A DNA stretch of 64,000 bases from Papaver somniferum (Eukaryota > Streptophyta > Magnoliopsida > Ranunculales > Papaveraceae), in the NCBI RefSeq assembly GCF_003573695.1, contig NC_039359.1, positions 155,860,210 to 155,924,209 on the forward strand, written 5' to 3'. Made by a program: the position numbers and the translations under genes. The notes beneath the pieces were generated by a model that was not told where the DNA came from, did not search any database, and saw only the letters and a program-made list of their open reading frames with translations. This document shows, one piece after another, positions 47,636-59,023 of this stretch. The stretch's first letter is position 1, and each line of letters opens with the position of its first letter.

Positions 47636-49500
47636 GACAAAAGCTGTGTAGGTACGTGCATTTCAGTTAAGAATTTGAGCTTATTTTGGAAAATATTAGT
47701 TAAACCTAACAGGATAGGCAACATGTGCTGCACCTATTTTCTATTATATGAAAAGAAAACAAACATGAACTCAGTGATGCATGTAACTTGAGGCTAAAAC
47801 ATCACTGCAATACACAAAATCTCCTCATGATTATTGTGTTATCCACAAAGCGAAAGGTACCGGTTAAACGGTTTTATATAACTTTTTGTTACAAAAGCGA
47901 AGAGCACTAAAGCACCAGATAATCATTATCCATTTTAGCTTGAAGATATAGTCAAATTGGTCAACCAACAACATGGTATTATTAAAAGTGGCAACTTAAA
48001 ATACAGACGTTACAGGCTCGCCAAGTAACAGAGACTCAAATGATTAAATCTTGAGAAGCCTTGTATATAAATATGATTGACACAACATCGTCGATCAAAG
48101 TAGAGTTATTAACTCTCAATCAAAATCCAACCCAAACAATAACAAAAACCCTAGAAAAAAATTAGCATCGTTAATTTTTTTATTTTTTTTTATTTTGTAA
48201 AACATAACTAACTAGTAAAGCCTAACTAAGTAACATGAAAGAAAGATCCTTACCTAAATATTATAGTAGTTCATGCACGTAACTTAAGCCTAATATATTA
48301 TTGTTGTAACAAAATGAAATCACATCTCATCGTACAACCCGTGATTGTCATTAACTTGTTCTTTGGTACAGCCAAATAAAAACCCTAATCATGCTTTAAC
48401 AAGTAACCTATAAGATCTAACATCTGATTCCATGAGATCAAACAAAAAATCTAACATAATATTCATTCGATAATGGGTTGTAGAAATATTACCAGCAACA
48501 AAGATCGAGTTTAAAGAGGTAGATTCCTTGTAAAGATTAGAGATAGTAATAGAATAAAAACCCTACTCATGCTTTAACTAGTAAACCTATAAGAAGTGAT
48601 AGAATAAAAACCCTAATCATGCTTCAACTAGTAAATCTATAAGATCTAACATCTGATTCCATGAGATCGAACAAAAAATCTAACATCAATTTAATATTCA
48701 TTCGATAATGGGTTGTAGAAATAATACCAACAATAAAGATCGAGTCTGAAGAGGTAGGTTCCTTGTAAAGATTATAGACGATAGTAGTAGAATTATGATT
48801 TCATAGAGAGAATGAATCGAGTAATAAAAACTGAAAAAGTAGATCGAACTCATCTTTCTTTTTCTTTTTGGAATTTAACCAAACCATCAGGCGGGAATTG
48901 ATTTTCCTTTTGAAATCATCCCGCCCAGTAAAATCCATTTTCATCACCCGCCAAACAAAATTTTGGTGTTTTAATTTTTTTATTTCCAAATTTTTGATGT
49001 GTAACCAATATGGTTAGTTTCCTTATTTTATGAGAGAATATATCGTAGACAGTTATGATAAAATTGTTTCCCAAAATTTTCGAAATTTTGTTTCCTATCT
49101 CTAACCAACTCGAGAAGAGGCTATAGAAAAAAAGTACTTTCCTATTTCAAATAATATTTACCTTAATAATTTTAAGCTGGGTTGTCTCTTGTATTATTCT
49201 TGGTTTAGGGAGGAAACGTATGAATTATTAGTGGCACCTATGTAGGAAACGTATTATTCTAATCATACAGTAAGCTAATAAAGATAAATAAACTAAACCC
49301 ATCTATTTTCATGTTCATCATTTCCAGAAAACATAAAGTTCAACGTGAATCATTCATCACATAAATGTCAACCTATCTATCAGCGTAAAAAGCCTCCATC
49401 TAGTGCAGTACTTAAAAAATAAATAAAACCACCACTGAAAACAAAATGGTCATTAAAAACCCTGTTTAAAAAGCAAAGAACTTTTTAGATGAGTCTGGTT
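47636..49500 (-). promoter_or_regulatory. Upstream region of transposon gene copy 2
   Basis: Equivalent to 37295-38881 plus 42491-42701 of copy 1. It contains the same repeated AAAAACCCTA-TCATGCTT blocks (near 48379, 48556 and 48606), the GGCGGGA/TCCCGCC hairpin at 48890-48925, and the intact LINE target at 49261. No gene is seen. Confidence 0.5.
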
Positions 49501-50019
49501 CTTTGTCAGATTAGTCTGGTTCCTCATTCTGATCCAATTCCACACAAAGATCATTATCATTAACATCGTCATATAGCAGTACTTTACTTTGAATAGCACT
49601 TTACTTGTTCAAACTCGTATTTTTGTTAAAAGTATTGGCAAGGAGATAATAAGATCAGACCTAAAGTGATAAAATTGATTCTTATTGTTTACAGGGGGGA
49701 ACTGTATTTTTCTACATTTCCTCCATTCTTTCAGCTAATTATATTTATTTTTCCAAAAGAATGCACACCTCATAAATAAATTTGCAAGGGTATATTGCAT
49801 TCTGTAAACTCTATGAACTTGTAAATAATTATCTGATTTATTTCATGATTCCAATACCTAAATAATTAAAGAATTCATAAACATCATCTTCTTCTAAATG
49901 ACAAAATTAGCAAACGAAACAAGAAACGAAAACAACTTTCAAAGCGTCCACAAAATGAAATCGATAAATCAAACCATATCATCAAAAAAAAAACATATCA
50001 AATGAACCATCCCCCATCT
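49501..50019. other. Spacer right of the tandem copies
   Basis: AT-rich. The phrase TCTGGTTC is repeated near 49494 and 49517. No CACTA terminus complementary to 33737 is visible here, and no gene is seen. Confidence 0.35.
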
Positions 50020-50463
50020 TCAAACAATTCTTCTTGCAATGCTGGGGTGAACCTGATCACTCCAACCAACAGGCTTGGGCGCCTTGTCATCCTCAGATTT
50101 GTCATTTTCTGCTTCATCAGACTCCACATGCTTGTTAAGATCATGTTTGTTAACTTTTGGATTATCTGCCATATCCGGAACATCGGGACGATCTTCATCA
50201 ATAATTTCAATAATAGAAGCAGGAGCGTCATCATTTACAGTAGGAAAATCAACATAAGTAGGAACATCAGCATCCTCAACGCTACTGATTACAGCGTCCA
50301 GAGGAACACCAGGAATAACATCAGCATAAATAGGAACATCATCATTGTCAACACTACTGATAACAGAACTAATTACAACGTCGAGAGGAACACCAGGAAC
50401 AGTAGTTATTCCGTCCACAGTAATGATAATCCTCAATCTACAGTCCCTCTTAGCAGAACTCAT
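50020..50463 (-). CDS. Small acidic protein with internal repeats, unknown family
   Basis: An uninterrupted frame of 147 residues from a true ATG (50461-50463). It starts MSSAKRDCRLRIIITVDG and has two internal repeats of about 28 residues (VPGVPLDVVISSV...DVPIYADV and IPGVPLDAVISSVEDADVPTYVDF), then an Asp/Glu/Lys-rich region. There is no signal peptide or membrane segment. Upstream on the minus strand lie a TATATATATA run and an ACACCA-GCATA motif, also found before the related gene at 59024. The start MSS-KR, the xLRIxITxxxxxxVPGxPL motif and the promoter-like upstream sequence are shared with that gene. I do not recognise it; it may be a lineage-specific family or the remains of a larger gene. 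Confidence 0.5.
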   Translation of the reverse strand: MSSAKRDCRLRIIITVDGITTVPGVPLDVVISSVISSVDNDDVPIYADVIPGVPLDAVISSVEDADVPTYVDFPTVNDDAPASIIEIIDEDRPDVPDMADNPKVNKHDLNKHVESDEAENDKSEDDKAPKPVGWSDQVHPSIARRIV

Positions 50464-50950
50464 TTTTTCCTGTTAATACTCTATGTTAATTTTTTCTATG
50501 CTTGGTGTAATTTATATATATATTTCTAAGGAAAACCCTAATTTCTTAGGTTTACCATCATTATCTTAAATCACCTATTCTTTGGTATTTACATCGAATA
50601 TTCTATCAATATAAGGAGATATGGAATTAATATTTTCATGTTTATCTAATTTTCTTTTTAATCTAATATACATGCATAACGAACATAACAAACTAAAATA
50701 AATTATGATCTCATGAGATATATGGAATGAATATTTTCATATTTATCTAATTTCCTTTTTACTGTAATTACCTAGGTCGATTGGGGTGGCCCGGCCGGCT
50801 GGACCATAGGTGTAACACAATAAAAGGAAAAAACCAAATGTTGGCTAGTTAAACAATGACCCAACATTTAGCGGCAACACTTTCATGTTGATGCACGAAA
50901 TTGAACATTTCAACATAGAAAAAAATCCAAACACCAAAACAAAAACAAAA
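50464..50950 (-). promoter_or_regulatory. Upstream region shared with the F-box repeat unit
   Basis: No gene. The stretch 50470-50830 is repeated at 52634-52990 (CTCTATGTTA, ATGCTTGGTGTAATTT, CCATCATTATCTTAAATCAC, GGCTGGACCATAGGTGTAAC), so it belongs to the duplicated unit that carries the F-box genes. Confidence 0.6.
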
Positions 50951-51241
50951 NNNNNNNNNNNNNNNNNNNNNNNNNNNNNNNNNNNNNNNNNNNNNNNNNN
51001 NNNNNNNNNNNNNNNNNNNNNNNNNNNNNNNNNNNNNNNNNNNNNNNNNNNNNNNNNNNNNNNNNNNNNNNNNNNNNNNNNNNNNNNNNNNNNNNNNNNN
51101 NNNNNNNNNNNNNNNNNNNNNNNNNNNNNNNNNNNNNNNNNNNNNNNNNNNNNNNNNNNNNNNNNNNNNNNNNNNNNNNNNNNNNNNNNNNNNNNNNNNN
51201 NNNNNNNNNNNNNNNNNNNNNNNNNNNNNNNNNNNNNNNNN
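50951..51241. other. Assembly gap (291 N)
   Basis: A run of N bounded on the left by an A/C-rich stretch and on the right by a run of about 19 A. Frames drawn through it are meaningless. Confidence 1.
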
Positions 51242-51279
51242 AAAAAAAAAAAAAAAAAAACACAACTGCAAGAAAAAAA

Positions 51280-52446
51280 CTACATAGATAAGCCTAGGAA
51301 TGTTTTAGTGGCATGGACATCATGAGTACACATTTCCGATTGTCCACCAAAATTCTTCAACGAGACAACGCTCCTCATGTGAGGAATAATTGCAACCCTT
51401 GTTTCCCACGGTAGTGCCCCCCAAATTTCCGTCCAAGTTCTGGTGAGTGTATTGTAACGCAATAAACACCTATTCTGACAAAATAAGAGTTCCTTGTTAT
51501 TTATAAAGGCTATCGGGTTATGAGTCGGTCATTCATCCTCTTTAAAGAAAATGCTTATCTCATAATTCCAATTCCATTCCCCGCCAGGTGACCATGTATG
51601 AATATTTTCTTTGGAAATGGGAGCCCAAAAATCTATCCAGGGCCGATCAATTCCCTCATGGATGTAGTAAAATAAAATGCGAACTCCGAACATGACCATC
51701 CCAAGTGATGGGTAAGTATTTATCCAAAATTCACTCCCAGGAATATGATGCGGGGGTGGAAAATGTTGATGGAACGTCTAGGTGTCCAAATTGAAAGATA
51801 TTATGCCAATATCTTGCTGACAACAATCTATCCAAAAAATACAACCGTGTGCGTACACACCTGAACTCCGAAAAGTATAAGGAATATCACATGCTATGTT
51901 CCTTCATCCCCTCTTGTCTCCTAAAGTGTGTATTTGGACTTTACCATCCATGTGAATTCGAACTACCTTGTACTCATTGGTACGTTGACAGTATCTGAAA
52001 CCCCCAATTACGTTGTATCGTGGATTCCACGAAAGTACTTAATCCGTTGCAATTGGGATGCATAGTTGTGGCATATGGAGGTGGTCACCAGTTTCTAGAT
52101 TCATAATATATACAGGATCTTGTATGCCGTGGTGTGAAACATAAAAACAAACCAGACCATTGCAAGATCCAACTATTGGGTGCAACATAGTCAAAACATC
52201 ATGGGTTCCATCATTCGGGGCATCATGATTGTTGGATGTTACGATCGGGCTGAAATCTTCCTCTCTATAAAAGAGTTGGGTAACTTTATCTTTCCCCATT
52301 CTTGGTGTGACACCAAAAAGGAATCCAATTCTTTTGTCCCCAAGGATAGTATTCCATTCTTTGCATACACATTTTCTTGCTAAAACGATTTTTGTAGTTT
52401 GGAGGCGCTGAAGTATCTCGGTAGTTAATTCCGGCAACATATCCAT
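51280..52446 (-). pseudogene. F-box protein gene 1 (decayed)
   Basis: F-box proteins recruit targets to SCF ubiquitin ligases. The N-terminal F-box MDMLPELTTEILQRL...LARKCVCKEWN starts at ATG 52446. Then come SCNGLVCFYVSHHGIQDPVYIMN and, further on, segments of an F-box-associated domain (EYKVVRIHMDGKV, SSGVYAHGCIFW, FGVRILFYYIHE, RYNTLTRTWTEIWG, VVSLKNFGGQSE) ending at 51280. The frame is kept over almost 390 codons but has at least four stops (near 52041, 51906, 51780, 51530), so it is a pseudogene. Copies 2 and 3 supply the lost codons. Confidence 0.85.
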
Positions 52447-53076
52447 CCCTATTATACTGATGAAAGATTATAAAAAAAAAAAATTACAAGCTTTTAGGAT
52501 TTTCTTATTGTTAATGCTACAACCAAATACGAGTATAAAGCTTATATATATATATAGACATCCAATATACCTATTGGAGAATGGTCGCGTCAGTCAAGGA
52601 CGTTTTGGATCCTCTCGTCAATTTCATATCAACAATCCCTCTTAATACTCTATGTTAGTTTTTTTTTATGCTTGGTGTAATTTGAAAACTCTAATTTTTT
52701 AGGTTTTCCATCATTATCTTAAATCACGATTCTTTGGTATTTACACCGAATATTTCAATTTCCATATTACTAAAAAAATGAGATATTGTAGCAGTAGAAT
52801 GAGATATGGAATGAATATTTTCATGTTTATCTAATTTCCTTTTTAATCTAATATATACATTCCGAACATAACAAACTAAAATAAATCATGATCTCTTAGG
52901 AAATACCCAAATAATTTTTCTACTTTTCGACTAATTACCTAGGTGGGTTGGGGTGGCTCGGAAGGCTGGACCATAGGTGTAACGCAAAAAAAGGAAAAAA
53001 ACCAAAGGTTGTCTAGTTAAACAATGACCCAAACTAAATTGTACATTTCAACATAGAAAATAATCCAAACACCAAA
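52447..53076. other. Spacer between F-box copies 1 and 2
   Basis: It contains the F-box 1 promoter (a TATATATATA at about 52543) and, from 52634, a repeat of the 50470-50830 upstream region, but without the small acidic gene, so that gene was lost from this copy of the unit. No gene is seen. Confidence 0.55.
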
Positions 53077-53309
53077 NNNNNNNNNNNNNNNNNNNNNNNN
53101 NNNNNNNNNNNNNNNNNNNNNNNNNNNNNNNNNNNNNNNNNNNNNNNNNNNNNNNNNNNNNNNNNNNNNNNNNNNNNNNNNNNNNNNNNNNNNNNNNNNN
53201 NNNNNNNNNNNNNNNNNNNNNNNNNNNNNNNNNNNNNNNNNNNNNNNNNNNNNNNNNNNNNNNNNNNNNNNNNNNNNNNNNNNNNNNNNNNNNNNNNNNN
53301 NNNNNNNNN
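53077..53309. other. Assembly gap (233 N)
   Basis: A run of N in the position equivalent to the gap at 50951-51241: the same left flank (AACATAGAAAA-AATCCAAACACCAAA) and a poly(A)-rich right flank. Confidence 1.
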
Positions 53310-53356
53310 CAAAAAAAAAAAAACAAAAAACAACACAACTACAAGAAAAAAAAAAG

Positions 53357-54527
53357 CTACATAGATAACCCAAGGAATGTGTTAGTGGCATGGACATCAT
53401 GAGTACATGTTTCCGATTGTCCACCAAAATTCTTCAACGAGACAGCGCTTCTCATATGAGGAATAATTGCAACCTTGCTTGTTTCCCATAGTTGTGTCCC
53501 CCAAATTTTCGTCCAAGTTCTGGTGAGTGCATTGTAACGCAATAAACGCCCATTCTGCCACAATAGGAGGTCCTTGTTTTTTCCAAAAGATATCGGGTAA
53601 TAGACCGGCCACCCTTCATCCTCATCCTTTTCCAAGAAAATGCTTATCTTATGATTCCAATCCCATTCCCCGCCAGGTGCCCATGTATGAATATTTTTTT
53701 TGGAAATGGGTGACCAGAAATCTATCCGGGCTGATTAATCCCCTCATCACAGCAGGCCTCATGGATGTAGTAAAATAAAAGGCGAACTCCGAACATAACC
53801 ATCCCAACTGATGGGAATTCACTCCTAGTAATATGATGCGGGGGTCGCGAATGTTGATGAAATGTCTCGGTGTCCAAATTGAAAGAAATTATGCCACTAT
53901 CCCACTGAAAACAATCCTTCCAAAAAATACAACCATGTGCGCACACACCTGAACTCCGAAAAATATAATGAATCTCCCATGCTATGTTCCTCCATCCTTT
54001 CTTGTCTCCTAGAGTGTGTATTTGAACTTTACCATCCATGTGAATTCGAACTACCTTGTACTCATCGGTACGTTGACAGTATCTGGAATCCCCAATTACA
54101 GGATACCAAGAAAGTACTTGATCTCGTGCGATAATTGGGATGCATAGTTGTGGAAGATGTAGGTGCTCACCAGTTTCTGGATTCATAACATATACAGGAT
54201 CTTGTATGCCGTGGTGTGAAACATAAAAACATACCATACCATTGCAAGATCCAACTATTTGGTGCAACTTGGTCAAATCTTCATGGGTACATCATTCGGG
54301 GCGTCGTGATTGTTGGCTGTTACGATCGGGCTGAAATCTTACTCTCTATAAAAGAGTTGAGTAACTTCTTTCCCTATTCTTGGTGTGACACCAAAAAGGA
54401 GTCCAATTCTTTTGTCCCCGAGGATAGTATTCCACTCTTTGAAAACACATTTTCTTGCTAAAATGCTTTCTGCAGTTTGGAGGTGCTGTATTATCTCGGT
54501 AGTTAATTCCGGCAACATATCCATCAC
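53357..54527 (-). pseudogene. F-box protein gene 2 (decayed tandem copy)
   Basis: Closest to copy 1. ATG at 54527 (MMDMLPELTTEIIQHL, LARKCVFKEWN). A TAA follows YRE at about 54339, where copy 1 has GAA, and a one-base deletion lies near 54290. The frame then runs from 54276 to 53722 through SCNGMVCFYVSHHG, EYKVVRIHMDGKV and GVRLLFYYIHE, breaks again near 53740, and resumes at 53635 (ISIFLEKDEDEGW) to the stop at 53357. It has fewer stops than copy 1 in the C-terminal half. Confidence 0.87.
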
Positions 54528-54683
54528 TATTATACTGATGAAAGATTATCAAAAAAAAAATTTTAAAGCATTTAAGATTTTCTTAATATTGTAGAATGCT
54601 ACAAGCAGATACGAGTAATGCTTATATAGACATCCAATACACCTGTTGGCGAATGGTTGCGTCCTTGATGAGCAGGCATTATT

Positions 54684-54799
54684 TGAAAGGTCACGTCTTT
54701 AATGAGCATACAAGTAACGCATATTTGCATGTTTTATCTTTGAAAGGTCGCGTCTTTAATGAGCAAGCAAGTAAAGCATATTTGCCCGTTTTATCTTAT
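54684..54799. repeat. 58-base tandem repeat, two copies
   Basis: The unit starts GAAAGGTC-CGTCTTTAATG at 54684 and 54742. A third, more diverged partial copy (GCGTCCTTGATGAGCAGGCA) lies just to the left near 54659. Confidence 0.8.
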
Positions 54800-55321
54800 A
54801 AGCGGTTATAGCTTAAACCTATAACTGAATTTTTATTTAAAAGGAAACAAAATATAAAGGATAACCATTACGTCATGAAGTAGGTATGAAAAGATACCAA
54901 TTCACTAATGCTGACCTCCTGGAATTAGAATACCCGACACGACAACATCTTAATATTTACAACGGCATTGGTTTATAATATAAAATAGGAACTATCCATA
55001 AAATACAAAACGTGAATTTAATTATCACTACAAATATGGGCTAATGGTACCATAATTTATGTATCTCTCTTTTTGCCCATTTATGTTCTGGTTTTGTGTT
55101 TTGGTGTCAAACACCAGTTTCAAATCAATAATTCGTCTACAAAAAGAATCCCGATTAGTCACAAAATCTTTTTCATTCGTGTGCATTTTCAAGAATATCA
55201 TCATTGATTTGTCTATCAATCACTTATACCATTTGCATCTCAAATTCTCACTTCTTTTTACATTTTTCTTTTCCCCTCTCGGATTTTATTATAATTGTTG
55301 AAGAATAAATCAAGATACTAT

Positions 55322-55409
55322 GAAGAATAAACCAATATGGTTGAGTCAACTGGTACAGTTGACATGAAGAATAAACCAATATGGTTGAGTCAACCGATAC
55401 AGTTGACAT
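55322..55409. repeat. 44-base tandem repeat, two copies
   Basis: GAAGAATAAACCAATATGG through TACAGTTGACAT is repeated at 55322 and 55366, differing at about three positions. The second copy is followed by GAAGTGAATGGTTCAAC, a partial third unit. Confidence 0.85.
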
Positions 55410-56047
55410 GAAGTGAATGGTTCAACAATTCTTGTTGACATGGTACGGTTTATATAAGTTTATTTGGGTTGCAAGTATTACTGGTTTTAAGAGTTTATTT
55501 ACGTGAGAATTGTCTAGAAGTTTCTTTGTTAGAGTTTGATTATGTTTGGAAAGTTATTTTTCTTGAGAGTCAAGTTTGTTACTCATATAAATAGGCTGTT
55601 GAGCCATGAGTCGAAATACATCAATCAAGAGAAGTTTGTTTGAGTTTTAGTTATGTGTTCCTTTCATCAAGTCTTTGATATCAGATTTTCTACAATAATG
55701 AACACATAAAAGTCTCCCTATAGATTCGAAAAATTTATAACCATAAATACAACTGGAATACAAAAATGCCTCCCTATATACCAAATTGACCACCATAAAA
55801 GAAAATCCCCCTCTAAATTAGTCGGGAATATGTTTAAAAGCATTAACTTCATTAAATAAAATACCAACCATTATTACCCAAAATAAGACCAACTCTGATT
55901 CTTCATATTTCAAAAAAAACTTTTAGTCCAAACAAGATACGGAAAAAAAAATCAAAGATGAGAAATACTACTTTTAAAAATATATAGTATATATATATAT
56001 ATTGAACACCAAATTACATTGCTCTAATCAAAATTAAAACAAAAACA

Positions 56048-57224
56048 CTACACTCGGAATATGTTTGTGGCATGGTCATCGTCAGTACATGTTTCCGATT
56101 GTCCTCCAAAATTCCTCAACGAGACGACGCTCCTCATGTGAGGAATAACTCTAACCTTTGCCCACCTTATCTCCGCAATTTCTGTCAAGGTTCTGGTGAG
56201 TTCATTATAACGCGCTAAACAACGGTTGTTTTGCAATAGAACGTCGTTGTTCTTTCCCAAGGCTATAAGCTTATAAGGCGTCCACCATAGATTGGAAGGC
56301 CCTTCCAAGATAATGCTCCTCTTAAGTTCCCAATTCCATTCTACATCGGGTGCCCGTGCATGAATATCATTATCCGAAATGGGTGCCCAAAAATCAATCT
56401 GGAGATCATAAATATCGTGAATGTTGTAAAATAAAAGGCGAACTCCAGACAAGACCATTCCAAGTTTTGGCGTACTGAAACCACCATTCTCATAAATATG
56501 ATGCGGGGGTGGCGAATGTGAATGGAATGTCTCATTGTCCAAATTGAAAGATACTATCTGAATATTGTCATAAAAATAATGATTTATCCAAAAAATACAA
56601 CCATATGCGTACACACCTGAATCCCAAAAAGTAAAAGGAAAATATCCGATGTTCCTCCATCCCCTGTTGTCTCCTAGAGTGTGTTCGTCCACTTTACCGT
56701 CCACTTGAATTCGAACTACTTTGTATTCACCGGTATGTTGACAATAGCCGAACCCCCTACGACGAATCGTGGATCCCAACTAATTTGTGGCGTTGGTGTT
56801 GTATCGCATATTTGTGGCAGATGGAGGTGCTCACCCGTTGTTGGATTCATAATATAGATAGGATCTTGTATGCCGTGGTGTGAAACATAAAAACATACCA
56901 GACCATTACAAGATCCAACGATTGGGTGTGACATGTTTTCATCATAGGATCGGATAATATTCCAGGTACCATTGTTTCCAAATAACATCTGATAGAAATC
57001 TCCCATCATCATGTAGTAATCTTCCTCCTCAATTTGTTCTATGTATAAGAGTTGCGTAACTTTTTCTTCTGTCACTTTTCGAGTGAAACCGAAAAGGAGT
57101 CCAATTCTTTTGTCTGCAAGGACATAATTCCACTCTTTGCATACACATTTGCTTGCCAAAAATACCTTATGTACTTGGGAGGAGGTGAAGTATCTCGGGA
57201 GTTAAATCCGACAACATTTTCATT
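56048..57224 (-). pseudogene. F-box protein gene 3 (two frameshifts)
   Basis: More distant from copies 1 and 2. The start ATG at 57224 gives MKMLSDLTPEILHLL; a one-base loss near 57170 shifts the frame before LASKCVCKEWN. The long frame to 56716 covers SCNGLVCFYVSHHGIQDPIYIMN. A one-base loss in a G-run near 56750 shifts it to the frame 56779-56048 (GFGYCQHTGEYKVVRI, GVRLLFYNIHD, VVSLRNFGGQSETC). Apart from these two indels it is open, so it is the best preserved copy and the indels could be sequence errors. An inverted-repeat element sits directly upstream of the start. Confidence 0.85.
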
Positions 57225-57226
57225 AC

Positions 57227-57968
57227 CTAGTTTAATTGGGGGCAATAACTTCTAATTGGGGGCCATGGAATTTTGTTTTCCCCCCAAATTTTTCAGGGGT
57301 GTAAAAATCGGAAGATGAATATACTATTTTACCCTTGATTAATATTATTTTTCAAGTAACGACCCTTCACCGACATTAACGACAGTTTTGGGTCGTCATA
57401 TACATCATGATCAAAACAATAACGACTCTAAACTGTCATACACTAACGACTCTTTTTAGAGATTAACGACAGTCTATAACGACATTTCTAAAACATTAAC
57501 GACCGTTTAAGTCATCAAACCCTTCCAAAGGGTCGTCAGCGAATTGATCATTTTTATGACGACCCAAAACTGTCGTAAATTTCCGCCATTAATGAATCTT
57601 CGACAATTTAGAGTCGTCACTTAAACAGTCTAAACATTAACGACTGTTGAGGGTCGTCAATGAAAATTTTTAATACCTTGACAATTTTTCATACTATCTG
57701 GGCAAAAAAAAAAAAAAAAAGGTTAGACTAAAAATTGCAGACAAAAAATCTGGAAAAAAAAATTAAACTCTAATTAAGTAAGATTATCACTAATTAATTA
57801 AGATTATCACTAATTAATTAAATTTTAACTCTAATCATTTAGGGGCATTTTAGCCATTTAAAAAATATTTTTATAAGGGGTGATCCAAATTAGGTTCTCG
57901 TGACCTTTTTTGTCCTCTAGTGCATGGCCCCCAATTAATTCCGATGGCCCCCAACTAAGCTAGGTTCC
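57227..57968. mobile_element. TIR element (MITE, possibly Mutator-like), about 740 bp
   Basis: The terminal inverted repeats span about 45 bases: left CCTAGTTTAATTGGGGGC then CTAATTGGGGGCCATG; right is the complement of CCTAGCTTAGTTGGGGGC then TTAATTGGGGGCCATG. Flanks TTCATTA and TTCCATTA look like an 8-9 base target duplication. The interior is packed with TAACGAC and GTCGTC words in both orientations and has no ORF. F-box copies 1 and 2 show the empty site (CCAT-ACTATTATACTG). Confidence 0.8.
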
Positions 57969-58945
57969 ATTACTATTACTGGTGAAATATTTTTTTTAAT
58001 GTAGAAGTATTTAGGATTTCGTTTTTGTTGAATGCTTATATAGACATCCAATGGATGCAATATGTGTCCCCACACAACACACCTGTTGGAATTTTCATGT
58101 CTTTTGGTGTTTCAAAATCTATTCGGTTAATGTGAAGCGTAATACGAAGGGGTGCGAACCGTTACACCGTTTGGCCAATGGTCGCATCCTTAATCAACAT
58201 GCCTTATTTAAAAATCCATGATTCAAACAAGAAACGGATATTTTCACGTGTTTGTGTGAGATTTATTCCAGTTTATCAACATTCTTTTTATGTGTTCATT
58301 GGAAATTTAAAAATTAGGGTTATGACCATAGTATATTAATCTTTTGAAGACAAGAAATTAGGGTTATGACCATAGTATATTAATCTTTTGAAGAAAAAAA
58401 ATGATCCCAATATATATTGCTATTGCCAATCATATATAGATGTAATTTATGGTGTTGACCAATATACGAAAGCCAAAAGAGAATTTGGGCATGGTTATAG
58501 CGCTTGGCTGGACGGAATTGTTGCGCATGGCTTTGAGTAGGTGTGAATTACCAAGGGAATTACACCAAAAATAGAAATTTGTTCACAGAAGATTAGGCAT
58601 GGTGAATCATGGAGAGAGATACTTCAGATACCTACAGATTTGGCAAGAGTTTAGCCAAGGCATGCACATTAGCGAAGAGTACATGATTATGATCTACTGT
58701 AAGATAAAGCATATATGTACTCAATCAACATGGTTGTGTTTACGCAATTTTTTCGTGTTATTTTTCCGTATTTAGATAAATCATACTATATACTAAAATC
58801 AATGTGGTGTTGTACGCGTATATGAGAATATATTTATCAATATGGAAACTGTTATATTTTGTTTATTTGAGAGTGATATGCGGAATACAACTAAATTAGG
58901 TAATTGGAGATAATGCTCCTAACCTAGAAAAAATTAGGGTTTTTT

Positions 58946-58982
<37 letters not shown>

Positions 58983-59023
58983 ACACCAGCATAAAAGATA
59001 GATTGATATATTAGAGGAAGAAA
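57969..59023. other. Spacer and promoter of the small acidic gene at 59024
   Basis: The left part is the displaced F-box 3 promoter (TGCTTATATAGACATCC near 58032). A 52-base unit starting AAATTAGGGTTATGACC is tandemly repeated at about 58310-58400. A (TA)n run at 58948-58980 lies between AATTAGGGTTTT and ACACCAGCATAAAAG, the arrangement also seen upstream of 50463. Confidence 0.5.
58948..58980. repeat. (TA)n microsatellite in promoter
   Basis: A pure TA run of about 33 bases, 45 bases before the start of the small gene; it probably contains its TATA box. Confidence 0.95.

Larger units (their letters stand above)
54528..56047. other. Spacer between F-box copies 2 and 3
   Basis: No gene. It holds the F-box 2 promoter (GCTTATATAGACATCC near 54619, also found before copies 1 and 3), a 58-base tandem repeat (54684-54799), a 44-base tandem repeat (55322-55409), and an AT-rich stretch with a (TA) run near 55990. 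Confidence 0.5.

Noticed and set aside
50849..51325. Long frames spanning the N runs (also 53017-53427)
   Set aside because: They consist of unknown bases; the flanks are low-complexity A/T runs and not coding.
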